A stretch of DNA of 44,695 bases from DATEHQ01 sp035279525. GTDB lineage: Bacteria; Chloroflexota; Dormibacteria; Dormibacterales; Dormibacteraceae. The position numbers and the translations under genes are program-made. Positions 16,509 to 25,999 of this stretch are shown here, piece by piece (position 1 is the stretch's first letter; each line of letters begins with the position of its first letter). The stretch lies in the NCBI GenBank assembly GCA_035279525.1, contig DATEHQ010000048.1, positions 1 to 44,695 on the forward strand, given 5' to 3'. Below the pieces are notes generated by a model. That model made no database searches and had not been told where the DNA came from. It was given only the letters and a program-made list of their open reading frames with translations.

Positions 16509-17918
16509 TCAGCCTACCGAGCCCTCCATCTCGAGCTGGATCAGCCGGTTCAGCTCCACCGCGTACTCGAGAGGAAGCTCCTTGGTGAACGGCTCGATGA
16601 AGCCGTTGACGATCATCGTCTCCGCTTCGGCGCGCGGGATGCCGCGGCTCATCAGGTAGAAGAGCTGCTCGTCGCTCACCTTGCTGACCGTCGCCTCGTG
16701 GCCGAGGGTCACGTTCTCGGCGTCGACGTCGTTGTACGGATACGTGTCCGAGCGCGACTCGTCGTCGAGCAGCAGCGCGTCGCATTTGACGAACGACTTG
16801 CAGTTGTTGGCGCCGGGGTAGATCTTGATGTGGCCGCGATATGAGGTCCGGCCGCCGGCCTTCGAGATCGACTTCGAGGTGATGGTCGAGGTCGTGTTCG
16901 GCGCGACGTGGATCATCTTGCCGCCTGCGTCCTGGTGCTGGCCTTTGCCCGCAAAAGCGACCGAGAGCACGTCGCCTTTCGCACCCGGCTCCATGAGGTA
17001 GACCGACGGGTACTTCATGGTGATCTGCGAGCCGAGGTTGCCGTCGACCCATTCCATGGTCGCGTCGGCGTAGGCCATCGCGCGCTTGGTGACCAGGTTG
17101 AAGACGTTGGTCGACCAGTTCTGGATCGTCGTGTAGCGGCACCGGGCGTTCTTCTTGACGATGATCTCGACCACCGCGCTGTGCAGGGAATCGGTCGTGT
17201 AGATGGGCGCAGTGCAGCCTTCGATGTAGTGCACGAACGAGCCTTCGTCGCAGATGATCAGCGTCCGCTCGAACTGGCCCATGTTCTCGGCATTGATGCG
17301 GAAATAGGCCTGCAGCGGGATTTCGACCTGGACTCCCTTCGGGACGTAGATGAACGAGCCACCCGACCACACGGCAGTGTTGAGCGCGGCGAACTTGTTG
17401 TCCGCCGGCGGGATGACGGTCCCGAAGTATTCCTTGAACAGCTCCGGATGATCGCGAAGCGCGGAATCGGTGTCTGTGAAGATGACTCCCTTCTTGGTCA
17501 GCGACTCCTGGAGTGAGTGGTAGACGACCTCTGACTCGTACTGCGCCGACACGCCGGCGAGGAACTTGCGCTCCGCCTCCGGCACGCCAAGCCGGTCGTA
17601 GGTCGCCTTGATGTCAGGCGGCAGCTCCTCCCAGGTCTTCGACTGCTTGTCGGAGGCCTTGAGGTAATAGAAGATGTTCTCGAAGTCGATCACCGAAAGG
17701 TCCGCGCCCCATGTCGGCATCGGCTTCTTGCGGAAGATCTCGAGCGAGCGGAGGCGCATCTTGGTCATCCACTCGGGCTCGCTCTTCATCCACGAGATCT
17801 CTTTGACGATGTCGGGGTTCAGGCCGCGCTTGGCCTTGAACACGTATTCCTCGGGCACGAAAAAGCCGTACTTCTCCTTGTAGTCGGTGCCGACTTCGAC
17901 CTTCGGTTGAGTCGCCAT
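16509..17918 (-). CDS. sufB: SufB, FeS assembly scaffold subunit
   Basis: A 469-aa SufB, the subunit on which the nascent cluster is built. It has the conserved GSFVHYIEGCTAP, SLHSAVVEI, NWSTNVFNLVTKR and GHEATVSKVSDEQLFYLMSRG segments; the cysteine in KSFVKCDALL corresponds to the conserved Cys near the C-terminal helix-core border. ATG 17918 overlaps the sufC stop as TGATG and has a perfect AGGAGGT six nt upstream, one of the strongest ribosome binding sites in the window. That fits the need for high SufB output. Confidence 0.97.
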   Translation of the reverse strand: MATQPKVEVGTDYKEKYGFFVPEEYVFKAKRGLNPDIVKEISWMKSEPEWMTKMRLRSLEIFRKKPMPTWGADLSVIDFENIFYYLKASDKQSKTWEELPPDIKATYDRLGVPEAERKFLAGVSAQYESEVVYHSLQESLTKKGVIFTDTDSALRDHPELFKEYFGTVIPPADNKFAALNTAVWSGGSFIYVPKGVQVEIPLQAYFRINAENMGQFERTLIICDEGSFVHYIEGCTAPIYTTDSLHSAVVEIIVKKNARCRYTTIQNWSTNVFNLVTKRAMAYADATMEWVDGNLGSQITMKYPSVYLMEPGAKGDVLSVAFAGKGQHQDAGGKMIHVAPNTTSTITSKSISKAGGRTSYRGHIKIYPGANNCKSFVKCDALLLDDESRSDTYPYNDVDAENVTLGHEATVSKVSDEQLFYLMSRGIPRAEAETMIVNGFIEPFTKELPLEYAVELNRLIQLEMEGSVG

Positions 17919-18763
17919 CAGGCCACCTCCTCGGGCCGTTTGGCCACGAAACCAGGGACCTCGCCGTGGTTTCGCGAGGGCCCCCCTTCCAGAGTCGCCG
18001 GCTCGTCCGCCTCGGCCCACTCGGAGTAGCCCGTCTTCTCCAGCCGGTCGGCCACCTCAGGGCCGCCGGAGAGCACGAAGCGGCCGTCCACCAGCACGTG
18101 GACGAAGTCGGGCTTGATGAACTCGAGGATGCGGGTGTAGTGCGTGATGATCAGGACGCCGAGCTCGGGCCCACGCATCCTGTTGACGGCCTCGGCGACG
18201 AACTTGATCGAGTCGATGTCGAGACCCGAGTCGGTCTCGTCCAGGATCGCGATCTCGGGCTTGAGGATCGCCATCTGCAGGATCTCGGCCCGCTTCTTCT
18301 CGCCGCCGGAGAACCCGTCGTTGATGTAGCGCGGCAGGAACGAGTCGTCCATGTGCAGGACCTCGAGCTCGCTCTTCAAAAGGCCGCGGAACTCTTTCGG
18401 AGTCACCTGCTTCGACTTGTCCTTTCCGTCGTATCCCCGCTTGGCGTTCAACGCGGTGCGCAGGAAGTTGGTCATCGAGATCCCGGGAACGACGACCGGA
18501 TACTGGAACGCTAGGAACATGCCCAGCCTGGCGCGCTCGTCGGGCTCGAGGTCGAGCACGCTCTTGCCCTTGAAGACAACCCCGCCCCCGTCGACCGTGT
18601 ACCCGGGATGGCCCATCAGGGTGTGCGAGAGCGTGGACTTTCCGGAGCCGTTCGGCCCCATCACCGCGTGCACCTCGCCCTTGTTGATGGAGAGGGTGAC
18701 GCCCTTGAGGATCTGTCGCCCCTCCACGCTTGCCCTCAGGTCTTTGATCTCGAAATCAGCCAA
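17918..18763 (-). CDS. sufC: SufC, FeS assembly ATPase
   Basis: A 281-aa ABC-type ATPase that powers the SufBCD scaffold. Walker A GPNGSGKST (36-44), signature FSGGEKKR (151-158), Walker B IAILDETDSGLD (171-182) and the switch His in IITHYTR are all present. It carries about 25 extra residues at the C-terminus (from DEPATLEGG on) compared with the usual ~250 aa. The start is TTG 18763 (MADFEIKDLR), overlapping the sufR stop by 8 nt, so translation is probably coupled to sufR. The SUF-type motif set separates it from transporter ATPases. Confidence 0.96.
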   Translation of the reverse strand: MADFEIKDLRASVEGRQILKGVTLSINKGEVHAVMGPNGSGKSTLSHTLMGHPGYTVDGGGVVFKGKSVLDLEPDERARLGMFLAFQYPVVVPGISMTNFLRTALNAKRGYDGKDKSKQVTPKEFRGLLKSELEVLHMDDSFLPRYINDGFSGGEKKRAEILQMAILKPEIAILDETDSGLDIDSIKFVAEAVNRMRGPELGVLIITHYTRILEFIKPDFVHVLVDGRFVLSGGPEVADRLEKTGYSEWAEADEPATLEGGPSRNHGEVPGFVAKRPEEVA

Positions 18764-19382
18764 CTCGCTTGTCGCTCCTCTTCATCTCGTAAGTGCAATC
18801 GTTCGCGGATTCGGCCATCCACGTCGTGCGCGCGATGTTCGTGCCGAGCAGGCGCTCGTACATCTGCTGCTCGTTCGCGCACGGAAGTCCCGTGCGCTGC
18901 GCGACGTCCTGGATGGGGCAGTTGCAATGCCGGATGGCGAGCCCGCCGCCTTCGAGCTCGATGACCTCGGCCATGTGGCCGTGCTCAGTGGCCAGCTTAG
19001 CCAGCTCGCGGACGCGGGCTTCGAAATCGAGCCCCTCCAGCCTTGGCGCGTACTCCGCCTCCAGGCGCGCGGCTCGGCTTGCGAAGAAATGCTTCAGCTG
19101 CTCGGCCGTCATGAAGTCGACCAGCTCGCCGGTCAGCTGGCGGTGTCCGCCGGGGAAGTGGTCGCCCGCCGCGGGGGTCAGCGTGTAGGCGTTCTCCGGC
19201 CGGCCGCGACCATGTGGCACCGAGGCCACCGCCGCCAGGCCGGACGCCTCCAGCGCGTCGAGGTGACGCAGGGCGGCCTGCTTGGAAACTTCGAGGTGCT
19301 CGGCGACCTCGGCCAGGGTGGCCTGACCGCGCAGCTTCAGGAAAGCAAGAATCGATTCCCGCCTGGACTCCACGACTCCCAT
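18756..19382 (-). CDS. sufR: SufR-like Fe-S sensing transcriptional repressor
   Basis: A 208-aa regulator with a DeoR/ArsR-type winged helix in residues 1-70 (QATLAEVAEHLEVSKQAALRHL) and C-terminal cysteines 153, 155, 168 and 196 that fit a [4Fe-4S] or [2Fe-2S] sensing site (CNCPIQDVAQRTGLPC). SufR proteins repress the suf operon when clusters are sufficient. It is the first gene of the operon and overlaps sufC. The ATG at 19382 lies 10 nt after a CAAC-N6-GTTG inverted repeat, the type of site bound by cyanobacterial SufR, so autoregulation is likely. Confidence 0.92.
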   Translation of the reverse strand: MGVVESRRESILAFLKLRGQATLAEVAEHLEVSKQAALRHLDALEASGLAAVASVPHGRGRPENAYTLTPAAGDHFPGGHRQLTGELVDFMTAEQLKHFFASRAARLEAEYAPRLEGLDFEARVRELAKLATEHGHMAEVIELEGGGLAIRHCNCPIQDVAQRTGLPCANEQQMYERLLGTNIARTTWMAESANDCTYEMKRSDKRVG

Positions 19383-19392
19383 CCTACGAGTT

Positions 19393-19412
19393 TTTCAACA
19401 CCGACGTTGAAA
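19393..19412. promoter_or_regulatory. Likely SufR operator
   Basis: TTTCAAC (19393-19399), six bases, GTTGAAA (19406-19412): a perfect 7-bp inverted repeat ending 10 nt before the sufR ATG. Its core CAAC-N6-GTTG equals the SufR site described in cyanobacteria. It would cover the promoter of a short-leader or leaderless sufR message and so block transcription when bound. Assignment to this SufR is inference. Confidence 0.65.
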
Positions 19413-19452
19413 TACCCGGCGGTGTTACCGAGCGCTTCGAGTCAGGTGCCTG

Positions 19453-19476
19453 CCGCCGGAGGAGAGGCGCCGGCGG
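19453..19476. repeat. Stem-loop in the sufR divergent region
   Basis: CCGCCGG (19453-19459) and CCGGCGG (19470-19476) form a 7-bp stem with a 10-nt loop. It lies midway between the SufR operator and the start of the divergent 171-aa gene. No function is assigned. Confidence 0.3.
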
Positions 19477-19534
19477 GCGCCCCCACCGGGGCGGCGGAGC
19501 TGTTCATCCCGAGCTGACCGTTCGTCGCGGGAAG

Positions 19535-19540
19535 TAATGT
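19535..19540 (+). promoter_or_regulatory. Probable -10 box of the 171-aa gene
   Basis: TAATGT lies 7 nt before GTG 19548, the same arrangement as the other leaderless-type starts in the window. Confidence 0.45.
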
Positions 19541-19547
19541 CACGGCG

Positions 19548-20063
19548 GTGAGCGATGGACTCGGAGATCTCGACGCCGAGGAGCTCGCGCGACGCGTCGC
19601 CGACGTCCGCGAGCAGATGAAGCCCCTCGAGCGTGACCTGGCCGCGCTGCGCGCGCAGCGCGACGTGCTCCTCACCGAAGGCAGGCGGCGTGAGCGCCTG
19701 TCGCACAGGGTGTCCCGGGCCGACTTGAAGGCAGCTATGAAGGAAGGGCGATTTCCGACGGTGGCCGAGCTCGTGGGCGGCACGGATTCAGGAGACCTCG
19801 ACGACTACGTCTACAACCTGAAGACCGGCGGCGAGGTGCGACTCGGCTTTCCCGGCGCGCGCCGGCAGTCGCTCGCTTTCACCGACGGAGTGAATCTCGC
19901 GCAGGCGCAGGACCTGACCGCCGCCGCCGAGCTCTTCGCGAAGGGCTGGGAGCTGGGCAGCCCGGGCCGGCCTGGCGTGCGGGTGCACTTCCCCGGCACA
20001 CGCCAGGAGCGGCTGGTGCCGGCCGACGAGGTCTACGCGCGGCCGGCGGACCAGGCTCCGTAA
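19548..20063 (+). CDS. 171-aa protein with internal repeat, unknown function
   Basis: Not recognised as a known family. Residues ~5-60 are charged and heptad-like (a coiled coil, LRAQRDVLLTEGRRRERL). Two similar segments follow: VRLGFPGARRQSLAFTDGV (97-115) and VRVHFPGTRQERLVPADEV (144-162), with nine of 19 positions identical, so the C-terminal half contains a duplicated ~19-residue unit. There is no signal peptide or membrane segment. The start is GTG 19548 with a TAATGT box 7 nt upstream. It is divergent from sufR and is followed by a weak hairpin. Confidence 0.7.
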   Translation: MSDGLGDLDAEELARRVADVREQMKPLERDLAALRAQRDVLLTEGRRRERLSHRVSRADLKAAMKEGRFPTVAELVGGTDSGDLDDYVYNLKTGGEVRLGFPGARRQSLAFTDGVNLAQAQDLTAAAELFAKGWELGSPGRPGVRVHFPGTRQERLVPADEVYARPADQAP

Positions 20064-20066
20064 CCC

Positions 20067-20083
20067 CGGGCGGGCCGAGCCCG
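20067..20083 (+). terminator. Weak possible terminator after the 171-aa gene
   Basis: CGGGC (20067-20071) and GCCCG (20079-20083) form a short GC stem with a 7-nt loop, starting 4 nt after the TAA and followed by TTGTT. The stem is short and the T-run poor. Confidence 0.3.
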
Positions 20084-20102
20084 TTGTTCGAAGGCGGGAG
20101 CG

Positions 20103-20108
20103 TAGAAT
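20103..20108 (+). promoter_or_regulatory. Possible -10 box of the penicillin-binding protein gene
   Basis: TAGAAT, identical to the boxes before trigger factor and clpP, but 16 nt before ATG 20125, so this message would have a leader of roughly 10 nt. Confidence 0.45.
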
Positions 20109-20124
20109 CTCCGCGCCCTCAAGC

Positions 20125-22392
20125 ATGGCTCGAAACGTACCTGAGCGGGTTAGAACGAAGGGGGGACACAGTCCTCGAGCTCGGATTCACGCCGGGTGGT
20201 CCCCCATCGGCCAGAAGATGCGCCGCACCGCGCTCCTGCGCGGCCTGGGCGTGCTCCTGGCCGTCTTCGTCGTCATAGGCCTGGCGGGCGACGCGTACGC
20301 GCAGTCCTTCTTCGACAGCCTGCCCTCGATCCAGGGCCTCGACAGCGCCGCCTTCGCGGGCGACACCGTGATCACCGACAAGAACGGCGTGGTGCTCGCG
20401 GACGTCGGCAACCACGGCGACCACCGCCTCGCGGTGAGGCTGAAGGACGTCTCACCGGTCGTGATCCAGGCCACCGTCGCGATCGAGGACCACGGCTTCT
20501 ACACCAACCCCGGATTCGACCTCGCGGGCATCGTGCGCGCCGAGTTCGACAACCTGAAGGCAGGGCACATCGTGAGCGGCGCGAGCACGATCACGCAGCA
20601 GCTCGCCAAGCAGCAGTTCCTGACGCCCGACCAGACCTTCTCACGCAAGATCAAAGAGCTCGCGCTCGCCTATGAGCTGAGCCAGACCTACAGCAAAGAC
20701 CAGATCATGGAGCTCTACCTGAACAAGAGCTTCTACGGCTCGCAGTCCTACGGCATCGAGGCGGCGGCCGAGGGTTACTTCCACATCACGGCGGCCAAGC
20801 TCGACCTCGCCCAGTCCGCGATGCTCGCGGGCTTGCCGCAGGCGCCCACGGAATACAACCCGACCATCAATCCCGACACGGCCAGGCTGCGCCAGACCGA
20901 GGTCCTGCAGGCCATGGTGCGATCGAGCTACATCACGCAGGACGACATGGACCAGGCGCTCAACGAGAAGCTCACCTACTACGCGCCGACCAACAGCTTC
21001 AAAGCGCCGCACTTCGTCGACTACGTGCTGAGCGAGCTGCGCCAGCTCGGCTTCCAGCCGGGCCTTCAGCAGCTCAACGTCAAGACGACCCTCGACTACA
21101 ACATGCAGACGATCGGCGAGCGCGTGGTCAGCTACAACCTCGCCGCCAAGAAGGGCTACGGCTGCTACAACAGCGGCGCTCCAGACGGCTGGCCGTACCT
21201 CTCGGAGGCGGGCGCGAGGTGCTGGGACCCCTACGGCCTGCTTTCTTCGGGCATGGTCGCCGAGGACCCGACGACGGGCGACATCCTGGTCATGGTCGGC
21301 TCGCCTGACTACAACGGCAAGGCCGGCCAGATCAACTACGTCACCACCCCTCGCAACATGGGCTCCTCGATGAAGCCCTACACGTACGCCGCGGTCTACA
21401 ACGCCCGAGCCGCCACGGTGGACACGCCGGTGTACGACGGCCCGAGCCCCTTCGTCTACAAGGACGCGTACAGCACCACTCTCATCTACAACTACGACCA
21501 CGCTTCGCATGGAGTGCTGCCTCTGAAGAAGGCGATGGGCAACTCGCTCAACATCGCCTCGACCAAGGTGGAGCTCTCGATCGGCGTGCCGTCGGTGCTG
21601 GCCTGGATGCGCAACCTGGGCGTCAACCCGCTGATCCCCGACGGGTCGCCGGGCGGCGGCCGCGTGGGAAATCCTGACGAGTACGGGCCGTCGCTCACGC
21701 TCGGCGCCTACCCGATCACGCTGCTCCAGCACGTCGGTGGGATGGCCACCTACGCCGACATGGGCGTCTACCACTCGCCGCAGGCGATTCAGACCGTGAG
21801 CGACTCCCACGGCAACGTGCTGTACCAGGACCACCCCGACCAGCGAGCGCGGCAGGCGATCGACCCCGGCGTGGCGTACATCATGGCCCAGACCATGGCG
21901 GACGACCAGAACCGCTGCCTCATCTTCGGCTGCAACAGCGCGCTGCACTGGCGGGACCGAACCGTCGCGGCCAAGACCGGAACCACGGACAACTTCAAGG
22001 ATGCAGTCACAGTCGCTTTCACACCCAAGATCGCCGTGGCTTTGTGGGTGGGTGATGTTCTGAACAACCAGCCCGGTCATTTCATGGTCTCCGGCGCCGA
22101 CGGCGTGTTCGTCGCCTCGCCCGCGGTTCACTCGTTCGTGCAGCAGGCGGAGAAGGGCGTGCCGGGCAACCTGTGGTACTCGAAGCCGGCCGACATCGTG
22201 GGCGGACCGAACAACAGCTGGTTCCTCACCGACACCAGGAACGTCCCGAAGCTGCCCGGCGACAACCCGCCGAGCCCGTCGGCGAAACCACCTTCATACG
22301 TCGTCCCGCCGGACCCCGGGTCGGGTCCGGTGCTGGCGAGCCCCACACCGACACCATGTCCGACGCCGCTCGTCGGCCCACCCTGCCACTGA
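20125..22392 (+). CDS. Class A penicillin-binding protein (transglycosylase/transpeptidase)
   Basis: A 755-aa bifunctional peptidoglycan synthase. A basic cytoplasmic tail and a membrane anchor (~33-56) precede the GT51 domain with the catalytic Glu121 in EDHGFY and GASTITQQLAKQ (152-163). The transpeptidase domain has the active serine motif SSMK (S414, K417), GNSLN and KTG (617-619). The C-terminus ends in a Pro/Ser-rich tail, probably exposed to the wall. The start is ATG 20125; the ATG at codon 32, just before the anchor, is an alternative. It polymerises and crosslinks cell wall outside the membrane, so the organism has peptidoglycan. Confidence 0.94.
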   Translation: MARNVPERVRTKGGHSPRARIHAGWSPIGQKMRRTALLRGLGVLLAVFVVIGLAGDAYAQSFFDSLPSIQGLDSAAFAGDTVITDKNGVVLADVGNHGDHRLAVRLKDVSPVVIQATVAIEDHGFYTNPGFDLAGIVRAEFDNLKAGHIVSGASTITQQLAKQQFLTPDQTFSRKIKELALAYELSQTYSKDQIMELYLNKSFYGSQSYGIEAAAEGYFHITAAKLDLAQSAMLAGLPQAPTEYNPTINPDTARLRQTEVLQAMVRSSYITQDDMDQALNEKLTYYAPTNSFKAPHFVDYVLSELRQLGFQPGLQQLNVKTTLDYNMQTIGERVVSYNLAAKKGYGCYNSGAPDGWPYLSEAGARCWDPYGLLSSGMVAEDPTTGDILVMVGSPDYNGKAGQINYVTTPRNMGSSMKPYTYAAVYNARAATVDTPVYDGPSPFVYKDAYSTTLIYNYDHASHGVLPLKKAMGNSLNIASTKVELSIGVPSVLAWMRNLGVNPLIPDGSPGGGRVGNPDEYGPSLTLGAYPITLLQHVGGMATYADMGVYHSPQAIQTVSDSHGNVLYQDHPDQRARQAIDPGVAYIMAQTMADDQNRCLIFGCNSALHWRDRTVAAKTGTTDNFKDAVTVAFTPKIAVALWVGDVLNNQPGHFMVSGADGVFVASPAVHSFVQQAEKGVPGNLWYSKPADIVGGPNNSWFLTDTRNVPKLPGDNPPSPSAKPPSYVVPPDPGSGPVLASPTPTPCPTPLVGPPCH

Positions 22393-22412
22393 GGCATCGT
22401 CTGACCGCACCG

Positions 22413-22418
22413 TAGAAT
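22413..22418 (+). promoter_or_regulatory. Probable -10 box of tig
   Basis: TAGAAT, 6 nt before GTG 22425. The start codon would be at or within a few bases of the transcript 5' end. Confidence 0.55.
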
Positions 22419-22424
22419 CGGCCG

Positions 22425-23750
22425 GTGGCCGCTGAGCTCTCCGTCGTGACCGAAAACCTGCCCAAGAGCCAGGTCGGCATGACGATAGAGGTCCCCGCCG
22501 CAAGGGTCGAGGCCACCTACGAACGCGTGCTCAGTCGCCTGGCCTCGCGGGCCAAGATCGAAGGCTTCAGGCCGGGCCGTGCCCCTCGCGCGCTCGTCGA
22601 GGCGCGAGTCGGGCCCGCCGCGCTGCGCGAGGAGGTCGTCGAAACGATGGTGCCCGAGGTGCTGCGCCAGGCGCTGGACGAGAAATCGATCGATCCCATC
22701 GAGAACCCCGACGTCGAAGTCCTCGAGCTCGAGCGCGGTCGTCCGGCGAGGCTGAAGGCGACCATCAGCATCATGCCCACGGTGCGTCTGGCCGACGCGC
22801 GCACCCTGAAGGTCGAGCCCCCCGACCACACGCATGAGGTCACCGACGCGATGCTGGAGCGACGGCTCGAGACCGTGCGCGAGCCGCTGGCCGAGATCAC
22901 ACCTGTCGAGCGAGAGGTGAGGACCGGCGACATCGCTGTGATCGACGTCGAGGTCGAGGCCGATGGACAGGTCGTGCCTTCCGAGACGCGTCACGCGATG
23001 GAGGCGGAGGTCAAGGAGGGCGTGCTCCTGCCCGAGCTGCTGGCGGTGCTGCCAGGAACTTTCGTCGACGAGACGAAATCGGCGAGCGTCACCTTCCCGG
23101 ACGACTACAGCGAGGCACTGCTTGCCGGCAAGCGGGCCACGATCAAGCTCACGGTTCGTGGCGTCAAGGAGAAGGTTCTGCCGGCCCTCGACGACGAATT
23201 GGCCAAGACCTTGAGCCAGGGAGCGCACGAAACGGCCGATTCATATCGCGCGTCGGTGCGCGCCGGCCTCGAGCAGGCCGCCGAGGAGATGTCGAGGCTC
23301 GAGCGCGAGCAGGCCATCGTGCGGGCGCTCGTGGAGGCTTCGTCGGTCGACGTGCCACAGGCGCTGGCCGACCGGGAGCTGACGAGCCAGCTCGAGTCGC
23401 TCGAGCGAAGCCTCAACCGGCAGGGGATGAAGCTCGACCGCTACCTCGAGTACCTGGGCAAGTCGGTCGATCGGTGGATGGAGGACGAACGCGTCGACGC
23501 CGAGGCCAGGCTGAGGATCGACCTCGTGCTCGCGGAGTTCGCCAAGCAGGAGAACCTCGAGCCGTCGGACGAGGATGTGATCAAGTTCCTCGAGGAGCAG
23601 GCTTCGCGCGACGAGGAGCTCAGGGGCCAGGTGGCCGAGCTGAAGGGGAGCGCGAGCGCGCGCCGCTACTTCGCCTCCCGCCTGCGCCGGACCAGGGTCC
23701 TCGAGCGGCTGGTCGAGGTGGCCGGATCAAATGCCGAAGCGGCTAGTTGA
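22425..23750 (+). CDS. tig: Trigger factor chaperone
   Basis: A 441-aa ribosome-associated chaperone. The N-terminal ribosome-binding motif GFRPGRAP is at residues 47-54; the middle FKBP-type domain starts around 145 (REVRTGDIAVIDVEVEADG) and has a shorter than usual aromatic pocket; the long charged helical C-terminal domain forms the substrate cradle. GTG 22425 gives MAAELSVVTENLP, and a TAGAAT box sits 6 nt before it. The frame ends just before the clpP promoter, an order (tig, clpP, clpX) common in bacteria that links folding and proteolysis. Confidence 0.94.
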   Translation: MAAELSVVTENLPKSQVGMTIEVPAARVEATYERVLSRLASRAKIEGFRPGRAPRALVEARVGPAALREEVVETMVPEVLRQALDEKSIDPIENPDVEVLELERGRPARLKATISIMPTVRLADARTLKVEPPDHTHEVTDAMLERRLETVREPLAEITPVEREVRTGDIAVIDVEVEADGQVVPSETRHAMEAEVKEGVLLPELLAVLPGTFVDETKSASVTFPDDYSEALLAGKRATIKLTVRGVKEKVLPALDDELAKTLSQGAHETADSYRASVRAGLEQAAEEMSRLEREQAIVRALVEASSVDVPQALADRELTSQLESLERSLNRQGMKLDRYLEYLGKSVDRWMEDERVDAEARLRIDLVLAEFAKQENLEPSDEDVIKFLEEQASRDEELRGQVAELKGSASARRYFASRLRRTRVLERLVEVAGSNAEAAS

Positions 23751-23772
23751 CGGCATCCCGCATCCGCGTGTC

Positions 23773-23778
23773 TAGAAT
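23773..23778 (+). promoter_or_regulatory. Probable -10 box of clpP
   Basis: TAGAAT lies 7 nt before GTG 23786. A TTGACG at 23747-23752 could be the -35, but the spacing is 20 nt, longer than usual. It supports GTG 23786 over the earlier in-frame starts. Confidence 0.5.
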
Positions 23779-23785
23779 GACCTTT

Positions 23786-24469
23786 GTGCGCGAGCTGATC
23801 AGGGGAACCGGCCAGGTCCAGAACTATCTCGTCCCGATGGTCGTCGAGAACACAGGGCGGGGTGAGCGAGCTTTCGACATCTACTCGAGGCTGCTCAAGG
23901 AGCGCATCGTCTTCATCGGCACGCCCGTCGACGACCAGGTCGCAAACCTCGTCGTCGCGCAACTTCTCTTCCTGCAGTCGGAAGACCCCGAGAAGGAGAT
24001 CGCTCTCTACATCAACAGCCCGGGCGGCCAGGTCACCGCGGGCCTCGCCATCTACGACACCATGCAGTACATCCGGCCGCCGGTGTCGACGATCTGCATC
24101 GGCATGGCGTACTCAATGGCCGCGGTGCTGCTCGCCGGCGGCGCGCATGGACAGCGCTATGCCCTGCCGCACGCGAACATCCTCATCCACCAGCCATGGG
24201 GAGGAATGCAGGGCCAGGCGTCGGACATCCAGATCCACGCCAAGGAGATCCTCCGCACGCGCGAGCAGCTGAACCAGATCCTCGCCCGCCATACGGGTCA
24301 GAAGATCGAGAAGGTCACGCTCGACACCGAACGCGACTATTTCCTCACCTCGGAGGCGGCCAAGGAGTACGGCCTGATCGACGACATCATCCTCACGCCG
24401 ACGCGGACCCCCGAAAAGGAAAAGGCCAAAGACTCCGAGAAAGAGAAGGAGAAGGTCGCCGCCGGATGA
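23786..24469 (+). CDS. clpP: ClpP protease subunit
   Basis: A 227-aa serine peptidase that forms the tetradecameric chamber of the Clp protease. The catalytic Ser110 is in GMAYSMAAV (usual GMAASMG), His135 in NILIHQPWGG, and the Asp in DTERDYF (180-186). The tail after residue ~205 is a Lys/Glu-rich extension (EKEKAKDSEKEKEK). I chose GTG 23786, which gives the standard N-terminal length and follows a TAGAAT box; an earlier frame start would be read through the promoter. The stop overlaps the next small gene as ATGA, so clpP is coupled to the zinc finger protein and probably to clpX. Confidence 0.95.
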   Translation: MRELIRGTGQVQNYLVPMVVENTGRGERAFDIYSRLLKERIVFIGTPVDDQVANLVVAQLLFLQSEDPEKEIALYINSPGGQVTAGLAIYDTMQYIRPPVSTICIGMAYSMAAVLLAGGAHGQRYALPHANILIHQPWGGMQGQASDIQIHAKEILRTREQLNQILARHTGQKIEKVTLDTERDYFLTSEAAKEYGLIDDIILTPTRTPEKEKAKDSEKEKEKVAAG

Positions 24470-24660
24470 TCTTCCGACGCAGGAGCAAGGGCGGCGAGGT
24501 CAAACGGCATCGACCGAAGTGCTCGTTCTGCGGGAAAGCCCAGGGAGAGCGTGGGATCCGTCTCGTCGCCGGCTCAGGCGTCTTCATCTGCAGTGAGTGC
24601 ATAAGCGTTGCCAATGAGATGCTGTGGGGTCATAATCCCCCGGCGCCGGCCTCGTCGTAA
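24466..24660 (+). CDS. Free-standing ClpX-type zinc finger protein (64 aa)
   Basis: A 64-aa protein made of a basic lead (MIFRRRSKGGEVKRHR) and one C4 zinc-binding domain: CSFCGK (Cys19, Cys22) and FICSEC (Cys42, Cys45). It closely resembles the N-terminal domain of the ClpX encoded next, sharing CSFCGK, LVAG and GVFIC, but has no ATPase. In ClpX this domain dimerises and binds adaptors and substrates. ATG 24466 overlaps the clpP stop (ATGA) and clpX begins 19 nt downstream, so all three are cotranscribed. It may be an adaptor or competitor for ClpX; the function is inferred from domain and context. Confidence 0.85.
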   Translation: MIFRRRSKGGEVKRHRPKCSFCGKAQGERGIRLVAGSGVFICSECISVANEMLWGHNPPAPASS

Positions 24661-24679
24661 GGATTAGAGACCAAGGACG

Positions 24680-25957
<1,278 letters not shown>

Positions 25958-25983
25958 CCCCGGGCGCTCGGCGCGATTGCCGT

Positions 25984-25989
25984 TAAGAT
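25984..25989 (+). promoter_or_regulatory. Probable -10 box of the valS transcript
   Basis: TAAGAT, 10 nt before ATG 26000 of a short reading frame and about 100 nt before valS. By analogy with the other leaderless starts, the transcript would begin close to ATG 26000. Confidence 0.45.
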
Positions 25990-25999
25990 TTCGTTCACG

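Noticed and set aside
15316..17370. 684-aa minus-strand frame as a giant SufD
   Set aside because: The N-terminal 280 residues are an out-of-frame reading of sufB; sufD starts at ATG 16506, 2 nt after the sufB stop.
19214..19537. 107-aa plus-strand frame across the sufR promoter
   Set aside because: It overlaps sufR antisense, crosses the operator and is Arg/Gly/Pro-rich without any motif.
20641..22131. 496-aa minus-strand frame opposite the penicillin-binding protein
   Set aside because: Val/Arg/His/Asp-rich antisense composition without a domain; it lies fully within a well-supported gene.
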